Numbered from the stretch's first letter, positions 39,191-51,354 are shown. The stretch: DNA of 64,000 nucleotides from Puffinus mauretanicus (GCA_023333565.1 JAJKFH010004053.1:1550001-1614000); one strand, 5' to 3'. Program-made: numbers and translations. The notes: generated from the sequence alone by a model not told the origin.

Positions 39191-42100
39191 CACTGAAGTA
39201 ACCAAGAACGTAACGTGATGTGGGATCAGGTGGGTGAGCCTGGCCTCGCCGAGGGGAGCTGAAGGAGCACCTTCCGCAGGAAGGAGGGTTTGACTTTTGT
39301 GCCAGCAAAGAAAGAGTTCATCAAAGCAGTGGTGGAGGGCTTTAATAGAGAGCACCAAAGGATTCATCCTCACCCCAACATAGGCCAAAGGGCTCCAGGC
39401 AGGGCTGCAGGCATGGCTGACCTGCTCAGGCCCTCTGCCAGTGTTCGTTCTTAGTGCTATACCTGATACACGGCAAGAGCTTTTCCAGCTTAGATAAATA
39501 TCTTCTTTGTTGGTGAGCAGCACTTGTTCCTGGGATTATTAGTGCCAGCCCAAAGAAGACTTGTGCTGAAAAAGGCAAGAGCCTTGTGTCACACATTTGG
39601 TCTAGGTTCAGACATCTTTTCCTCAAGAAAGAATCTCCAAAAACCCTTTTATGCCCGTACTCAGTAAGATTGGCAATACGGGACGTGAAGGCCCACAGCT
39701 TTCCTCAGAGGGTCTTCTGAGAGGAAAGCTACTCTTCTCAAGCTGGGCACTACTGACGATGTTATACCCTGCTAGGTGTGACAAGAGAGGATGCATTTCT
39801 CTTCTAGTGTAAACAAAAATTGTGTGTTGTACAGAAATGGCTTACCCTGGCATCACTGGGTTGAGCTGGTTCATCTGGGTTGAACTGTTTCTACGCGTCA
39901 GCATCTCTTTTCACTCTCCAGGGTGGAACAGAAGAACGCTCACAACTATTCCCCCCACACACACCCCCACATGGGAATCAGCACCAGCATGTAGACCAGA
40001 TTTCTGATTAAGGAGAATTGTATAATGTCTGTCTGCATCATCTTCCATCTGCTTCTCTTACCAACTCAATTGCATATGGCATTATGTGCCCCTTCCGTGC
40101 TGTGCTCTATTCTTTCGCCATGTCTAGAAAGCAGAGAAAAGATACAGCACGTCAATGGCAAGGGAAAGGTTCCTTCAATTCATTGGCCTATTTTTTTTTA
40201 TTGTACACAACACCTGAGAGGATCTTTGAAATAAAGGGGAAGCTTTGTTTTAATGTATATGTGAATTTTTATGCAGTAGTCAGCTTTGTTTGCTAACATT
40301 TTAATACTTACTAAGGGCTAAAGATGCTCTTGAAACATGGTCATACAACCTCAGCACCCCCACACCCTGAAAAGGAATAAAACAACCCAATGATTCCATG
40401 TCCTTTGAGAGGGAAGCAGGTTTGTAATAAAATCACAAAGAAGTGGTTTCATGGCTGATTCTGAAGCTGGCAGTAGCCAGATGTGGAGAGTTTTAAAAGG
40501 GACTGGGCTTTTTACAAGCATTTCCTACTACAAAATTTTGATCCAGTTCATCCAGTCCTCTATCAAACAAACAGGAGCTCTCTGGCAGGACACCATGTGC
40601 TTACTCAAAAAACCCAAACAGCTGGAGGTAGACAAGTTAGAGAGCTGCCTGACACCAAACTGTGTGGACTTCTAGATTTATTTTTTTTTAAGTGCTTTCC
40701 TCTGCAGCCCTACCAGAATCTGTAAAATCAAGCAGAGAGACAAATACACCGTACTGCAATTTCTGCCTCTTCTCACCCTTGGCAAACCCTGTGACACTGG
40801 CATGTCCCACGCAGCTTTGTGGTATGTGTTGGCTGGTCCATGCAATGAGGACGATTTGTAGTCTGATCAGTGGAATCTTTTATAACGCAAAAGGAAGGAG
40901 ATGCCAATTTTGTGCTGATAACATTGAATTGCTCTTCAGCAGATGAGCTTTTTCTGGTTATCTCCAAGTTTCAGATTTTTCTTTCTCACACTTGGCTCTT
41001 TAGCAACACACTAAGGACTTGAAGAGAGGTTTTATTTTTTTTTTTTTAGATTCTAGGTGGGAAATCCCCATGAGGAGGTTCACTTGATTATAAACAAAAG
41101 CAGAAAAGGAGATCTTCAAAACCCAGAAGAATAGCTGGTGAGGGGAAAGAATGCTCAAAACTCTGTATGTGCTGCCCTTGTCTCTGTCAGTAGCATGACA
41201 GATTTGTGTTTTGCTGCACTGAAAAAGCAGCAGAACATAGGTGCCAACACGATCAAATTACCCCAGCCTGGTGACCCGTATCATGACTTGAATGACTTTG
41301 TTCAGTACATGTTCCTCCCTGATGTCCTTCAGTGTTTGTGTGTCAGACTGCACTGGATTAGTCTACCTTCTAATAACACTAAAAAGCAAATAAAATTAAG
41401 CACAGAAATGTATGTTGGATGTGCCCACCAGCCACACCAGAGGTGGGGCATTCAGCCTAGTATAATTAAGTCCCAGGGAAATAAGCTGTCCTTTTTAGGC
41501 TACAAAAATGAGAACTGGGGTATTTCACAATAATGGTGGTTTTTAGGTTTATTTTTTCTTGGTTTTGGGTTGTGTGTGGTGTGTTGTTGGGGGCTTTCTG
41601 TTTGTTTGAAGGCAAATTTTAGCACACTCCTCTACTGGCTTACAGAAGTATTCAGGACATGTTACTGGACTTTCACTTTATTCTGCTTTGTCATTTTGTG
41701 TTGGCATAGCACAGTACCCATCTGGCACAACACTGCGCTTTGTGCCATGAATCTGAATGCTGAACTTGCAGAAGACAATACAGTCTTAGGACTATCTTTC
41801 ATTGCAATGCTTTTTTATATTGTGTCTGGCCTAAAGGGGAAAAAAAGCAGCCATCGTCAGTCTTGTCTCTCCCTTTTTTCATTCAGAAATGAAACGTAAT
41901 AAATGAAAGTTTTTTTCATAAAAAGCACATATATGACAGAGTGCATCGTGCTTTCCTAAATTAAAAGGAAATATTTGAAACTAAACTTGCCTGTTCTTGT
42001 AAATCCCTGGTGCCTACCTTCTCTTTGGCATTTGAAAGCCATTTTGAAGGCAAAGAAACTCTTCCAGGAACATATTCAAAGCTTTTTCACTTTTAATCTG

Positions 42101-42451
42101 CTAACACTGCGTTTTAAACCCTTTAATATAAATTTGAGTGAACTAAATTATGGCCAGCATACACAAGTCAGAAATGATAAGGCAGTATGTAAAGATAGTG
42201 TATAGCTTTCCTTCTCCCTTCATTCATCCTGGACCATCATCTGAGTCGGGCATTAGGCTAAGACTATTTCCTGCCCCTGTCTCAGACTTCCCTGTACAAA
42301 CCAGAGCAAATCAGCTAAGCCTAGCTCCTCCCATGCTTACCAATGCTGACCAACTCCTTACTCTGCAAATAGTCAATTAAGCAAATTAGGGACCAAAATG
42401 TGTTTCCATCTGAATTAAGACTGTGTAAATACAAACACATCTGTAACACTT
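39191..42451 (+). other. DLGAP1: DLGAP1 intron, fifth segment
   Basis: Intronic DNA between CR1 copies 2 and 3. The first 250 bp (about 39,210-39,450) is more GC-rich than its surroundings and could belong to an older element, but I do not recognise a family. No exon or RNA gene is recognised; the open frames (for example 41,138-41,533 and 41,570-41,899) look like chance frames. A T-run lies at about 41,033-41,048. Confidence 0.75.
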
Positions 42452-42527
42452 GGAGTGCTGATCTGCTCGAGGGTAGGAAGGCTCTGCAGAGGGACCTGGA
42501 CAGGCTGGATCGATGGGCCGAGGCCAA
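42452..42527 (+). mobile_element. 76-bp CR1 fragment fused to 5' end of copy 3
   Basis: This piece encodes the CR1 ORF2 segment [20 protein letters not shown] plus WAEAN, which normally lies about 1 kb further downstream (compare 43,457-43,531 in copy 3). It is joined at 42,528-42,531 (TATA) to sequence encoding NDKRRAKENLHPLL. At two positions it differs from the copy-3 version (GAGGGACC rather than GAAGGACC, and GGGCCGAGG rather than GGGCTGAGG), and both match CR1 copy 2. The order is wrong for an ordinary truncated insertion and fits a reverse-transcriptase template jump at the end of cDNA synthesis. Confidence 0.85.
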
Positions 42528-42531
42528 TATA

Positions 42532-44316
42532 TTAATGACAAAAGGAGAGCCAAGGAGAATCTCCATCCTCTATTGGATGCGGGGGGGAACGTTGCCACCA
42601 GGGATGAGGATAAGGCTGAGGTACTCGACGCCTTCTTTGCCTCAGTCTTTAGTAGTCAGAGCGGTTATCCTCAGGGTACTCAGCCCCCTGAGCTGGAAGA
42701 CAAGGACGACGAGCAGGATAAACCCCCCATAATCCAAGAGGAAGAAGTTAATGACCTGCTATGCCACCTGGACGCTCACAAGTCTATGGGGCCGGATGGG
42801 ATCCACCCGAGGGTACTGAGGGAGCTGGCAGAGGAGCTTGCCAAGCCACTCTCCATCATTTACCAGCAGTCCTGGTTAACTGGGGAGGTCCCGGATGACT
42901 GGAGGCTTGCCAATGTGATGCCCATCTACAAGAAGGGCCGGAAGGAGGATCCGGGGAACTACAGGCCGGCCAGCCTGACCTCTGTGTCGGGGAAGATTAT
43001 GGAGCGGTTTGTCTTGAGGGTGCTCACAAGCCATGTGCAGGACAACCAGGGGATCAGGCCCAGCCAGCACGGGTTCATGGAAGGCAGGTCCTGCTTGACC
43101 AACCTGATCTCCTTCTATGACCAGGTGACCCACCAGTGGATGAGGGAAAGGCTGTGGATGTGGTCTACCTGGACTTCAGTAAAGCCTTTGACACTGTCTC
43201 CCACAGCATTCTCCTGGAGAAGCTGGCGGCTCACGGCTTAGGCAGGTGCACTCTTCGCTGGGTAAAAAACTGGCTGGACGGCTGGGCCCGGAGAGTTGTG
43301 GTCAACAGAGTTAAATCCAGTTGGTGGCCGGTCACGAGAGGTGTTCCCCAGGGCTCAGTACTGCGGCTGGTCCTGTTCAATATCTTTATCAATGATCTGG
43401 ACGAGGGGATCGAGTGCTCCCTCAGTAAGTTTGCAGACGACACCAAGCTGGGCGGGAGTGTTGATCTGCTCGAGGGTAGGAAGGCTCTGCAGAAGGACCT
43501 GGACAGGCTGGATCGATGGGCTGAGGCCAACTGTATGAGGTTCAACGAGGCCAAGTGCCGAGTCCTGCACTTCGGCCACAACAACCCCAGGCAACGCTAC
43601 AGGCTTGGGGAAGAGTGGCTGGAAAGCCGCCCAGAGGAAAAGGACCTGGGGGTGCTGATTGACAGACAGCTGAACATGAGCCAGCAGTGTGCCCAGGTGG
43701 CCAAGAAGGCCAATGGTATCCTGGCCTGTATCAGAAATAGTGTGGCCAGCGGGAGCAGGGAAGTGATCGTGCCCCTGTACTCGGCACTGGTGAGGCCACA
43801 CCTCGAATCCTGTGTTCAGTTTTGGGCCCCTCACTCCAAGAAGGACATTGAGGTGCTGGAGCGTGTCCAGAGAAGGGCAACGAAGCTGGTGAAGGGCCTG
43901 GAGCACAAGTCTTATGAGGAGCGGCTGAGGGAACTGGGGGTGTTTAGCCTGGAGAAGAGGAGGCTGAGGGGAGACCTCATCGCGCTCTACAACTACCTGA
44001 AAGGAGGTTGTAGCGAGGTGGGTGCTGGTCTCTTCTCCCAAGTAACAAGCGATAGGACGAGAGGAAATGGCCTCAAGTTGCGCCAAGGGAGGTTTAGATT
44101 GGACATTAGGAAAAATTTTTTTACTGAAAGAGTGGTCAGGCCTTGGAACAGGCTGCCCAGGGAAGTGGTGGAGTCACCACCCCTGGAAGTATTTAAAAGA
44201 CGTGTAGATGAGGCCCTTAGGGACATGGTGTAGTGGGCATGGTGTGTTGCATTGACGGTTGGACTTGATGATCTTAGAGGTCTTTTCCAACCTTACTGAT
44301 TCTATGATTCTATGAT
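42532..44316 (+). mobile_element. 5'-truncated CR1 LINE (copy 3)
   Basis: This plus-strand CR1 of about 1.8 kb covers the reverse transcriptase part of ORF2 and the 3' UTR, ending in GATTCTATGATTCTATGATT. Its ORF2 is intact apart from one frameshift near 43,135, the same as in copy 1. The 5' side is fused to a 76-bp CR1 piece, and the 3' side abuts a second CR1 3' end. The endonuclease and ORF1 are absent. Confidence 0.95.
42534..44233 (+). pseudogene. CR1 copy 3 ORF2, reverse transcriptase part, one frameshift
   Basis: The frame opens with NDKRRAKENLHPLLDAGGN and continues through MGPDGIHPRVLRELAEELAK, LTGEVPDDWRLANVMPIYKK, a YRPASLTS motif and [20 protein letters not shown] to about 43,135. 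A one-base loss there shifts the frame. The second frame, open to 44,233, carries [26 protein letters not shown], the catalytic FADD (codons at about 43,431-43,442) and the CR1 ORF2 C-terminus ending LRDMV. The two frames overlap around the shift (42,513-43,241 and 43,136-44,233). The shift is shared with copy 1 but not copy 2. No start codon of ORF2 is present because the element is 5'-truncated. Confidence 0.92.
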
Positions 44317-44522
44317 TAGGAAAAATTCTTTACTGAAAGAGACGTCAAACATTGGAACCGGCTGCCCAGGGAAGTGGTTGAGTCACCATCCCTGGAAGTT
44401 TTTAAAAGGCATGTATATTTGGTGCTTAGGGACATGGTTTAGTGGTCATGGTTGTGTTGGGTTGACGGTTGGACTCGATGATCTTAGAGGTCTTTTCCAA
44501 CCTTAATGATTCTGTGATTCAA
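44315..44522 (+). mobile_element. Second CR1 3' end in tandem
   Basis: Directly after copy 3's terminal ATTCTATGATT comes AGGAAAAATTCTTTACTGAA, a repeat of the region at 44,106. It then runs through GGCTGCCCAGGGAAGTGGTT and GACGGTTGGACTCGATGATC to a second terminus, GATTCTGTGATTC. It is about 205 bp long. It differs from copy 3's own 3' region at many positions, so it is not a fresh tandem duplication but a separate, probably older, 5'-truncated CR1. Confidence 0.88.
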
Positions 44523-47500
44523 TGAAAAGTATTTTTTAACATGCATATTGCAACAGTGGTAGGGGTGATTAGGTGTGTGCATTTTAAATCTTTTCATTTC
44601 CATATTTGAATGAAAACAGGAGAATCAGCCTCAGTATGTCTGAAATGTACAGAGCAGAAACCAAAGGGCAGTATGCAAAGGTAGCTTAAAGATTTCCTTT
44701 GCACACCTACACCATCTTCTGTTTTAGATGCTTCGCTGAAACATGTTTTCTGCTTAACTGAACACTTTCCTGCCTCTCAGAGCCCCTCATGGGCTTTCAG
44801 TAGCGTTTTGCCCTCACAGGCGGAGTACCTCAATCTTCCCCGAGGCACAGTGTGGATTAGAGGCATTTGCCTTCCTTTACCCAGGGGATCCTTTATTTCT
44901 CCACCGGGACTGGTCAGACTCCATTTCCACCCACCTTAGCACAGGGCTGGCTCCTTTTCTGGTCAATCCCCTTGGGACACCCGCAACGGCAGCCAGCAGT
45001 GGCAGAAACCCAAAGCCCTCATCTTCTCCTGGTGTCTCTTGCTGTGGTTCTTGGGAAGCACATCTAGCAGTGCTGCTCCTCCTGCCCCATGCACTATCGG
45101 CGTGTTGCCATTGTGGCTGTGCGCCCATCCTCTGGGGTGAGGCCTGGGGCAAGGGCAGCAATATGGGGAAAAAGGACGGTGCAGCCGGTTTGGAGACCTG
45201 CCACCTGTGAACGCAGCATGTGGCCTTAGGGGACAGCCCAGCCCCAAAGCACACCTGACTCCCCATGCCTGCTGCAAGCTCCCCGAATGCTGCTTCAGCC
45301 AACATCATCACATTGTGTATCCACAAGGGACTAGAAGCCTGCCAGGCAAAATCTCTCTTTTACCGCAGCAGTAAGGATGAGCTGTGTATAAGCCCCTCTG
45401 AAAGGGCTCTGGCACTGAGTCCAGGACTACCCTTCAGCGCTTGTCCCATGCCACACCAGCAGGCACTGCAGCACAGAAATGATGCTCGTTCAAGATCTTT
45501 AATAATTCACATCCTCCTTCTGCCAATTAATATATCCAATGCAGTGAGTGGAGCTAACGGACCGTTTTGTATTGGCCAAAGAGCTGTCCCAAAGTCTCAG
45601 TCCCTTGGCTGTCATACTCAGTAGTGGAAATTATGATGGCACAAACAGAAGTTTAGGTAATGAAGGATAAATAGAAGATGGAGTTGAACCCTTAAGGAAG
45701 AAAATAATTTTTTCATTTACATGTTACTGGTAGTAGTAACTCTGAGAAAATAAATTAGATGTTCAGATCTTCCCCTGTCATACATAGCCAGATTTATTCC
45801 TAAGTGGAATGTTTTCAAAATTTCCAGTGGCATTTCAACTGTTCATTGAAGCATACTGTAGAATATAGTGACAATTTATTACACAGCTATAAAAGCAGTA
45901 GTAATCATTGTAAATGCAAACCTTCAGATGTTTCTTTGTCTATGCTTTAATGTCCTTTCTCTTTTTTTTTTTCCCATCACTACATCCAGTGAAACAGTGA
46001 TTGTAGCACTCAGTAAGCAAGGAGCCACTTCCTCCAACAGCTGCCAATATCCTAGTCTGTTTTATACAACAGATGGGAGGTATGCGCAGGCTAAGATAAG
46101 TGGCCACCTCTAAAATATGGTTCTAGATATCTGCCAAAATGGCCAGTCGTATAGTCAGGAACAAAACCAGTCAGAAAAAGAAGGCAGCTGTGCTGACCAC
46201 CCAAATCTGAAACAACAGGGAAACATTTACTCTCATGGATGGATGCCCTTGTTTCAACCAGAGTTGGGAAAATGTTGTTATGCAACACTAATGCATACAG
46301 AAAATTAATTTCTGTATCTTTTGTGGTGGCTTTCCATGACACTTGGAGCATCTGATCTGATCTGTACTCTGGCTGCCACAGCAAAATCTTGCTGTTATGG
46401 GTACCTGCATCTTGTCATATTGGTTCCAATCTTTGAAGGGCACCTGCCTCAGCACTTGCAAATTTCTGTCTGGCAATATCTGTGCACCGAATTTGGTGAT
46501 GTGCTGCAGTCTTCTTGTGAGCTCAACTAATCAGTGAACGGTGACAGCCCCAGGTGACGTATTTGCCAAACTGGCAGCTAATCAAGCATATTTCAATTTT
46601 GCATGTCACATATTGGCAGCAAACTCTTCACAACATATTCATAAAATACTTTTTGGATTAATTTAAGAAATGCATTTCAGGCAGTGCTCATCAGTTTACA
46701 GATCTGCAGGATGGTGAAGTAGCTCACATGCATCTGAAAAATTGTCTGTTGAATTATTCATTCCAATTTATCTTTTTTAGTTTTTTATTTCTTTATTTTT
46801 TTATCAAATGACAGACAAGATTTTTTTTTCCAAGAGTTCCATGGTTACTGTTAGTTCAAAATGGCTTAGCTAACCGCTAGTAGCAGTCACTTTTCATCAT
46901 TTTCTCTTCCTTTTTTTGAGTTTGAAACACCACTAATTATGATGTTTGAAAAGCTTTCTGCTTTTGTCATGTGGGATCAAATGGCATAAGGAGTCAAAGC
47001 ATACGAATATGGCTGCTGTGAGTATTGCACCGTACGCACAGTAAAAATGGCAAGCAAAGGCTTTATCTTCATCTTGTGACAGGAATATTGAGTAATTAGC
47101 ATAAGTTTACGTATTTTTATTAGGCAGGTAATTAGCAGCCAGAGAATACGGTAGTGTAGAGATGACCTAGATTTTATTACGGTATTGTACCATTCAGAAA
47201 CAGACCCAGTTTCTGAACTACTTAGGTATGTGATTACACAATGGAATTGTCCTCCTAAAATACATTGACAATTACCAGAATTGTGCATGCCACTGGGAAA
47301 TTGCTCATGCTAATTACCATCGTTAGCTACTTGAATACAAAATATCTGCAAATGCTTGAGGAATTAGACATAAAATGGATTCTCTTCTTTCAGGTCAGCT
47401 GTGTATGTATTTCTAAAGACTAGGGGACCAAGATTAAGCCTGTAATTTGGTTACAGATTTTCCTTTCATATACCTGCAAACACCCATATGAGATTTACAT

Positions 47501-48446
47501 TTAAAAATGGAAAATTTAGTTAATATTTTAATTTGTTTACTTCGTAATACTTGGAGAATATTAAAGATATTCCAATAAAAATATTGAAGAATCACCCTTT
47601 CAATACTTTATCCATTGACTAATTGTCTAAAAAGAAATATCCCCAAAATTAATTGTATTGCATAAGAGGCATGACATGGATCACTTTTCTTAACTCATCT
47701 TTATAGGATGCCTCAGATTGTGAAGGCAGCATTTAGCCGGCATTTTCAGAGGATAAAATGTCTCGCAGGTGGAGGATTGTAGCTACACGTTATAACCTTT
47801 GCTAGTTGACTCGAAGCACGTATGGCAGGAGTACTGCAGTTTGTGCACATTACCTATGGGGTTTTTTGTTTGTTTCTGACTACTTGTGTATCTCATCTGT
47901 CACTGGTATTGGAAAGCTGGGGAATGTTATCACTTCAGAAATACAACTGTGGTTTTTAAACTTCTAATTTGACATCAAGTCATTTAAAGCTACTTCCCTA
48001 GCCTACATTTTCTCAACTTTCGGCTTAAGCCAGGAATAAAATAAAATTTAAAGCATATCAAACCTTACCGGGTGCCCCAACTTCCAAGATTAAGATGTAC
48101 TGTGAGTGCATTTGCATGTTGTGTATGATCTGCCTACCCTATTTGCCCATACGCCATTGAAAGCTCCATGAGAAGCAGCCCCATTACACAGGTACATACG
48201 TGGGTATCGACGTCACGGCACCAGCAGGTCTGATCAGCACCAGGTTTTTGCAGAGGAACAACCCTTTAGAGGAATAGAGCCCCTACAGTTCCTACAAACT
48301 GCATTTCAAGAAGTGGATGTTCAGCTTATGTGTTTAGGATCATGCAGCCAATCTTACTGCTGGGCCTCTCCTTTCTTTACCCCACTCCATTTAGATTTGA
48401 TGAAATATCTATTTTCTTTTTTTTTCTTTTTTCCCAAATCTCCCAG
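44523..48446 (+). other. DLGAP1: DLGAP1 intron, last segment before exon B
   Basis: Intron with no recognised gene or repeat. The interval 44,870-45,330 is GC-richer and has overlapping open frames on both strands with no domain. The segment ends in a long pyrimidine tract (about 48,411-48,444) and the CAG acceptor of exon B. Confidence 0.8.
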
Positions 48447-48624
48447 GATATCCAGTGAACACTCGCCAAAGCTTCAGATCCGGAGCCACAGTTACCTGAG
48501 GGCAGTGAGCGAAGTCTCCATCAACAGGAGCCTGGACAGCCTGGACCCCGCGGGGCTGCTGACGTCCCCCAAGTTCCGCTCCCGCAACGAGAGCTACATG
48601 AGAGCCATGAGCACCATCAGTCAG
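48447..48624 (+). CDS. DLGAP1: DLGAP1 internal exon B (GK-binding repeats 3-4)
   Basis: This 178-nt coding exon of DLGAP1 follows a strong polypyrimidine tract and a TCCCAG acceptor. Its first base completes the Lys codon begun in exon A, giving TTLK-ISSEHSPKLQ across the junction, as in DLGAP1. It encodes two more guanylate-kinase-binding repeats: IRSHSYLRAVS (exon residues 11-21, Ser15) and SRNESYMRAMS (45-55, Ser49). The linker INRSLDSLDPAGLLTSPKF between them is typical of DLGAP1. It ends at CAG|GTGGGT on a codon boundary (phase 0). The exon is GC-rich compared with the intron around it. If the intron were retained, the frame would add 27 codons before a stop at 48,703-48,705. Confidence 0.95.
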
Positions 48625-51113
48625 GTGGGTGACGCACCCGCGACGGCCCCGAGAGCAGCCGCCATGCTGGATACCGGCCGAGCCCTTGCAGTAGAAGAAA
48701 CTTGATTTTGCTTGAGTGGAATCAGGCTGTTGCATGCCACACATTTTCAAAACGTTTTTAAGAAAACAGAAATGCTTTCACACGATCTTCATTTTGAGAG
48801 GGTAACATTTGATAATGCCATAACCTGCCCTTTGCAAATGGATGACTGGCACAACATGCAATTCTTTTGAAGGAGCAGCCTAATTTTTTATTTTTCTTTT
48901 CCAAAAGAAGGTGCTCATCAACAGTGTCTTTAAACAGCGTTCTCTTAAGGATCTTGTGCTTAGTACCTGAAATCAAACTTTTTTGAATGCCTCCAAAATA
49001 ACCATGTTCACGTGCTGAGTGAGATGCTAGAGGAAAATTAAGTCCATAGTATTTTGTATGTCACAATTTTATTAGTATTTTATTAGAATTTTTAAAGCTT
49101 TCTTTATGCTGTTGTATACATTCTTAACCCCATGCACTTCTGAACTTTTCACCTATATAGTACAAATGTCACAGTATATATATTAAGTGCAAAGGTATTA
49201 TTGCCCTGAAATTCTGTAAGATGTTTTCATGTTCATTCTAAACTAGAAAAAGAATAAAGGCCGCTGTGACACATTCAGTTTATGAGTTTTAGCATCATAA
49301 AATAGCCTGTCCTTGCATACAACATGCTTCTACAGTTGAATTGGTCAGAGACAGATCTGAAAGAAATGCAAAAGTGCCAGCACTCCACAGGGCAGAGGGC
49401 CAGTCATTCATCTGCTAAATCCTGTAGCTCCTTGGTAGGATTTTTGGCTTGTTTGCTTAAGTGGATCATTTGGATAAATCACTTGGATAAAAGAATTTTC
49501 TTACACTAGTCCAGAAGTGCAGCAGGGCAGGATTTGTGGTGCCAGATACTGGCCCCTTATTATTGGTCAAGTCATTGCAAAGTCGAAAAAAGCACATGAC
49601 AACATTGATGCCAGGACTTCAGCTGTGGACGTAATAAATATGTGTGCCGTTCAGAATGGAGCTGTAGTTTCAGTTTCTGCGGTATTCTATATTTGGGCAT
49701 TGTAACCTCAGAGTATTCACCTGTGTATTTTATAGTGAGGCACTTTGCATAGGGTATGGGCTGATGCTCTAGAAGGAGGGTCAGGATGTATCTAGGAGGA
49801 AACAGCACTGAAATTCAGGTCTCAGAGGCAACTATATGAACATTAGGTTAGGTTACTTATTTAGCTGGACACCTAATACTTATACAAAGCTGCCTGCCAA
49901 AGAGTGAGCGTTATTTGCCAATATGAAGAAGTTGGGTTTTTTTTAAAAAGAGCATTAATTCAGAGATATTTATTGGGGAATATGGCTATTCTCCACCATT
50001 GTAGGATTGTTCTTTATGATGTACTATCTACTACTCTTCCATGCTATTTTAAGCAATTTCCCTTCGAAAAAATATGTTCTACTTTGAAAAAATAAAATCT
50101 AACTTGAGATTCCCTTTTCATTTATGTGTGCAAATACTTGGCATAATGTTTTCCTTGGTAAAATTCATCCTGGAAAAGAATTTCTAATGTTTTTTTCCAC
50201 CACCCTAACACAGTCTTATCTCCTCTTGCAATCTTGGCCTTTTGCATGCTTGAAAACTAACAAAATCCTCAAGTGATGTTTTCCATGTGCATGTTTCCTA
50301 CAGTGATAATTATTGTGCTTTAATGCAAGCTCAGGGCTCTATTCTCAGTTTAGAAACTTGAGCATCCATTACTAATTAAGCCGGGGTAAATGGTTTCCAG
50401 GTTTGTAAGACGTTTTTGTAAGACCTGCTTTTGAATGTTCTTTAACCTGCCTGAGTGCAAGTCTTTGTCACCACCTAGTGTCTGCTCCACAAAGGGTCTA
50501 AGGATTCCCTTGCATCTCTCACTCTCAGCCAAAGGAGTCAGCCCAGAGATGTAGTTACACAAACATTTTTCCCCTGCAACAAAGCTGGTTCCCTTATCAG
50601 CCTCACCTTCCCAACTGTTTGTTACCACTTCTACCCTCGAGCTTCCCAACCCCTCAGGTTTGTCACTGTGATTGCCTGTGGGTTGCACTGATTGTGTATT
50701 GGGGTTAAGCTGACCTTTTGTTTTTCTCACCCCCCAAAGAAAGAGTGTTTTTTGTTTTTCAGTGTAATAGTCATAATGGCCAGAGGTTCAACCTCTCCTG
50801 TGGGCCCAGGATGAGATAAACCAGACGCTGCTATGAGGATTCCCAGCTTCCCACGAGTCTCGGCAGGAAGCAGGAACCTAAACTCTGCTGAATCTCTGCC
50901 TAAAGCCTCTGTCTTCCCTTTTTGTACATGTTTTTTTCCCCTAAAAATTGTTGCTTTATAAAATGGGACGTGTTTATGTGCCATTCACCTGTCCTTCATG
51001 TGTGAAGGGATCTTCTAACAATGTTGGCCATTGTTCCACTCTAGCTTGCGAGTGTTTGTACCGGGTAGGCTGGCGTATGGGATGTACTGAACCTGCTCGG
51101 TCTTTGCCTGCAG
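48625..51113 (+). other. DLGAP1: DLGAP1 intron between exons B and C
   Basis: A short intron (2,489 bp) with a GTGGGT donor and TGCAG acceptor. The first 90 bp is CpG-rich, continuous with exon B. No mobile element or additional exon is recognised. Confidence 0.85.
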
Positions 51114-51354
51114 GTGAGTGAGATGGAGGTGAACGGTCAGTTCGAATCCGTCTGCGAGTCAGTGTTCAGTGAACTCGAGTCTCAGGCAGTGGAAGCACTG
51201 GATCTGCCCATGCCGGGCTGCTTCCGCATGAGGAGCCACAGCTACGTCAGAGCCATTGAGAAGGGCTGCTCCCAGGACGATGAGTGCATATCGCTGCGGT
51301 CCTCATCTCCCCCGCGTACAACCACCACGGTGAGGACCATCCAGAGCAGTACTG
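51114..51354 (+). CDS. DLGAP1: DLGAP1 internal exon C (GK-binding repeat 5)
   Basis: This 241-nt coding exon of DLGAP1 starts VSEMEVNGQFESVCESVFSE, directly following the ISQ end of exon B in phase 0. A Glu/Ser-rich segment is followed by the fifth guanylate-kinase-binding repeat, RMRSHSYVRAIEKG (exon residues 38-51, Ser43), then SLRSSSPPRTTTTVRTIQSS. The acceptor is CTTTGCCTGCAG; the donor is ACTG|GTGAGT, leaving one base of the next codon (phase 1). The exon itself begins GTGAGTGAG, so the CAG|GTGAGT at its 5' edge resembles a donor, but it is preceded by a proper pyrimidine tract and the protein continues across it. The following exon lies outside the window. The only difference I notice from the human protein as I recall it is one I for V. 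Confidence 0.95.

Noticed and set aside
39200..39640. GC-richer segment next to CR1 copy 2 as a further mobile element
   Set aside because: No terminal repeats, target duplications or recognisable family motif could be found, so no element is claimed.
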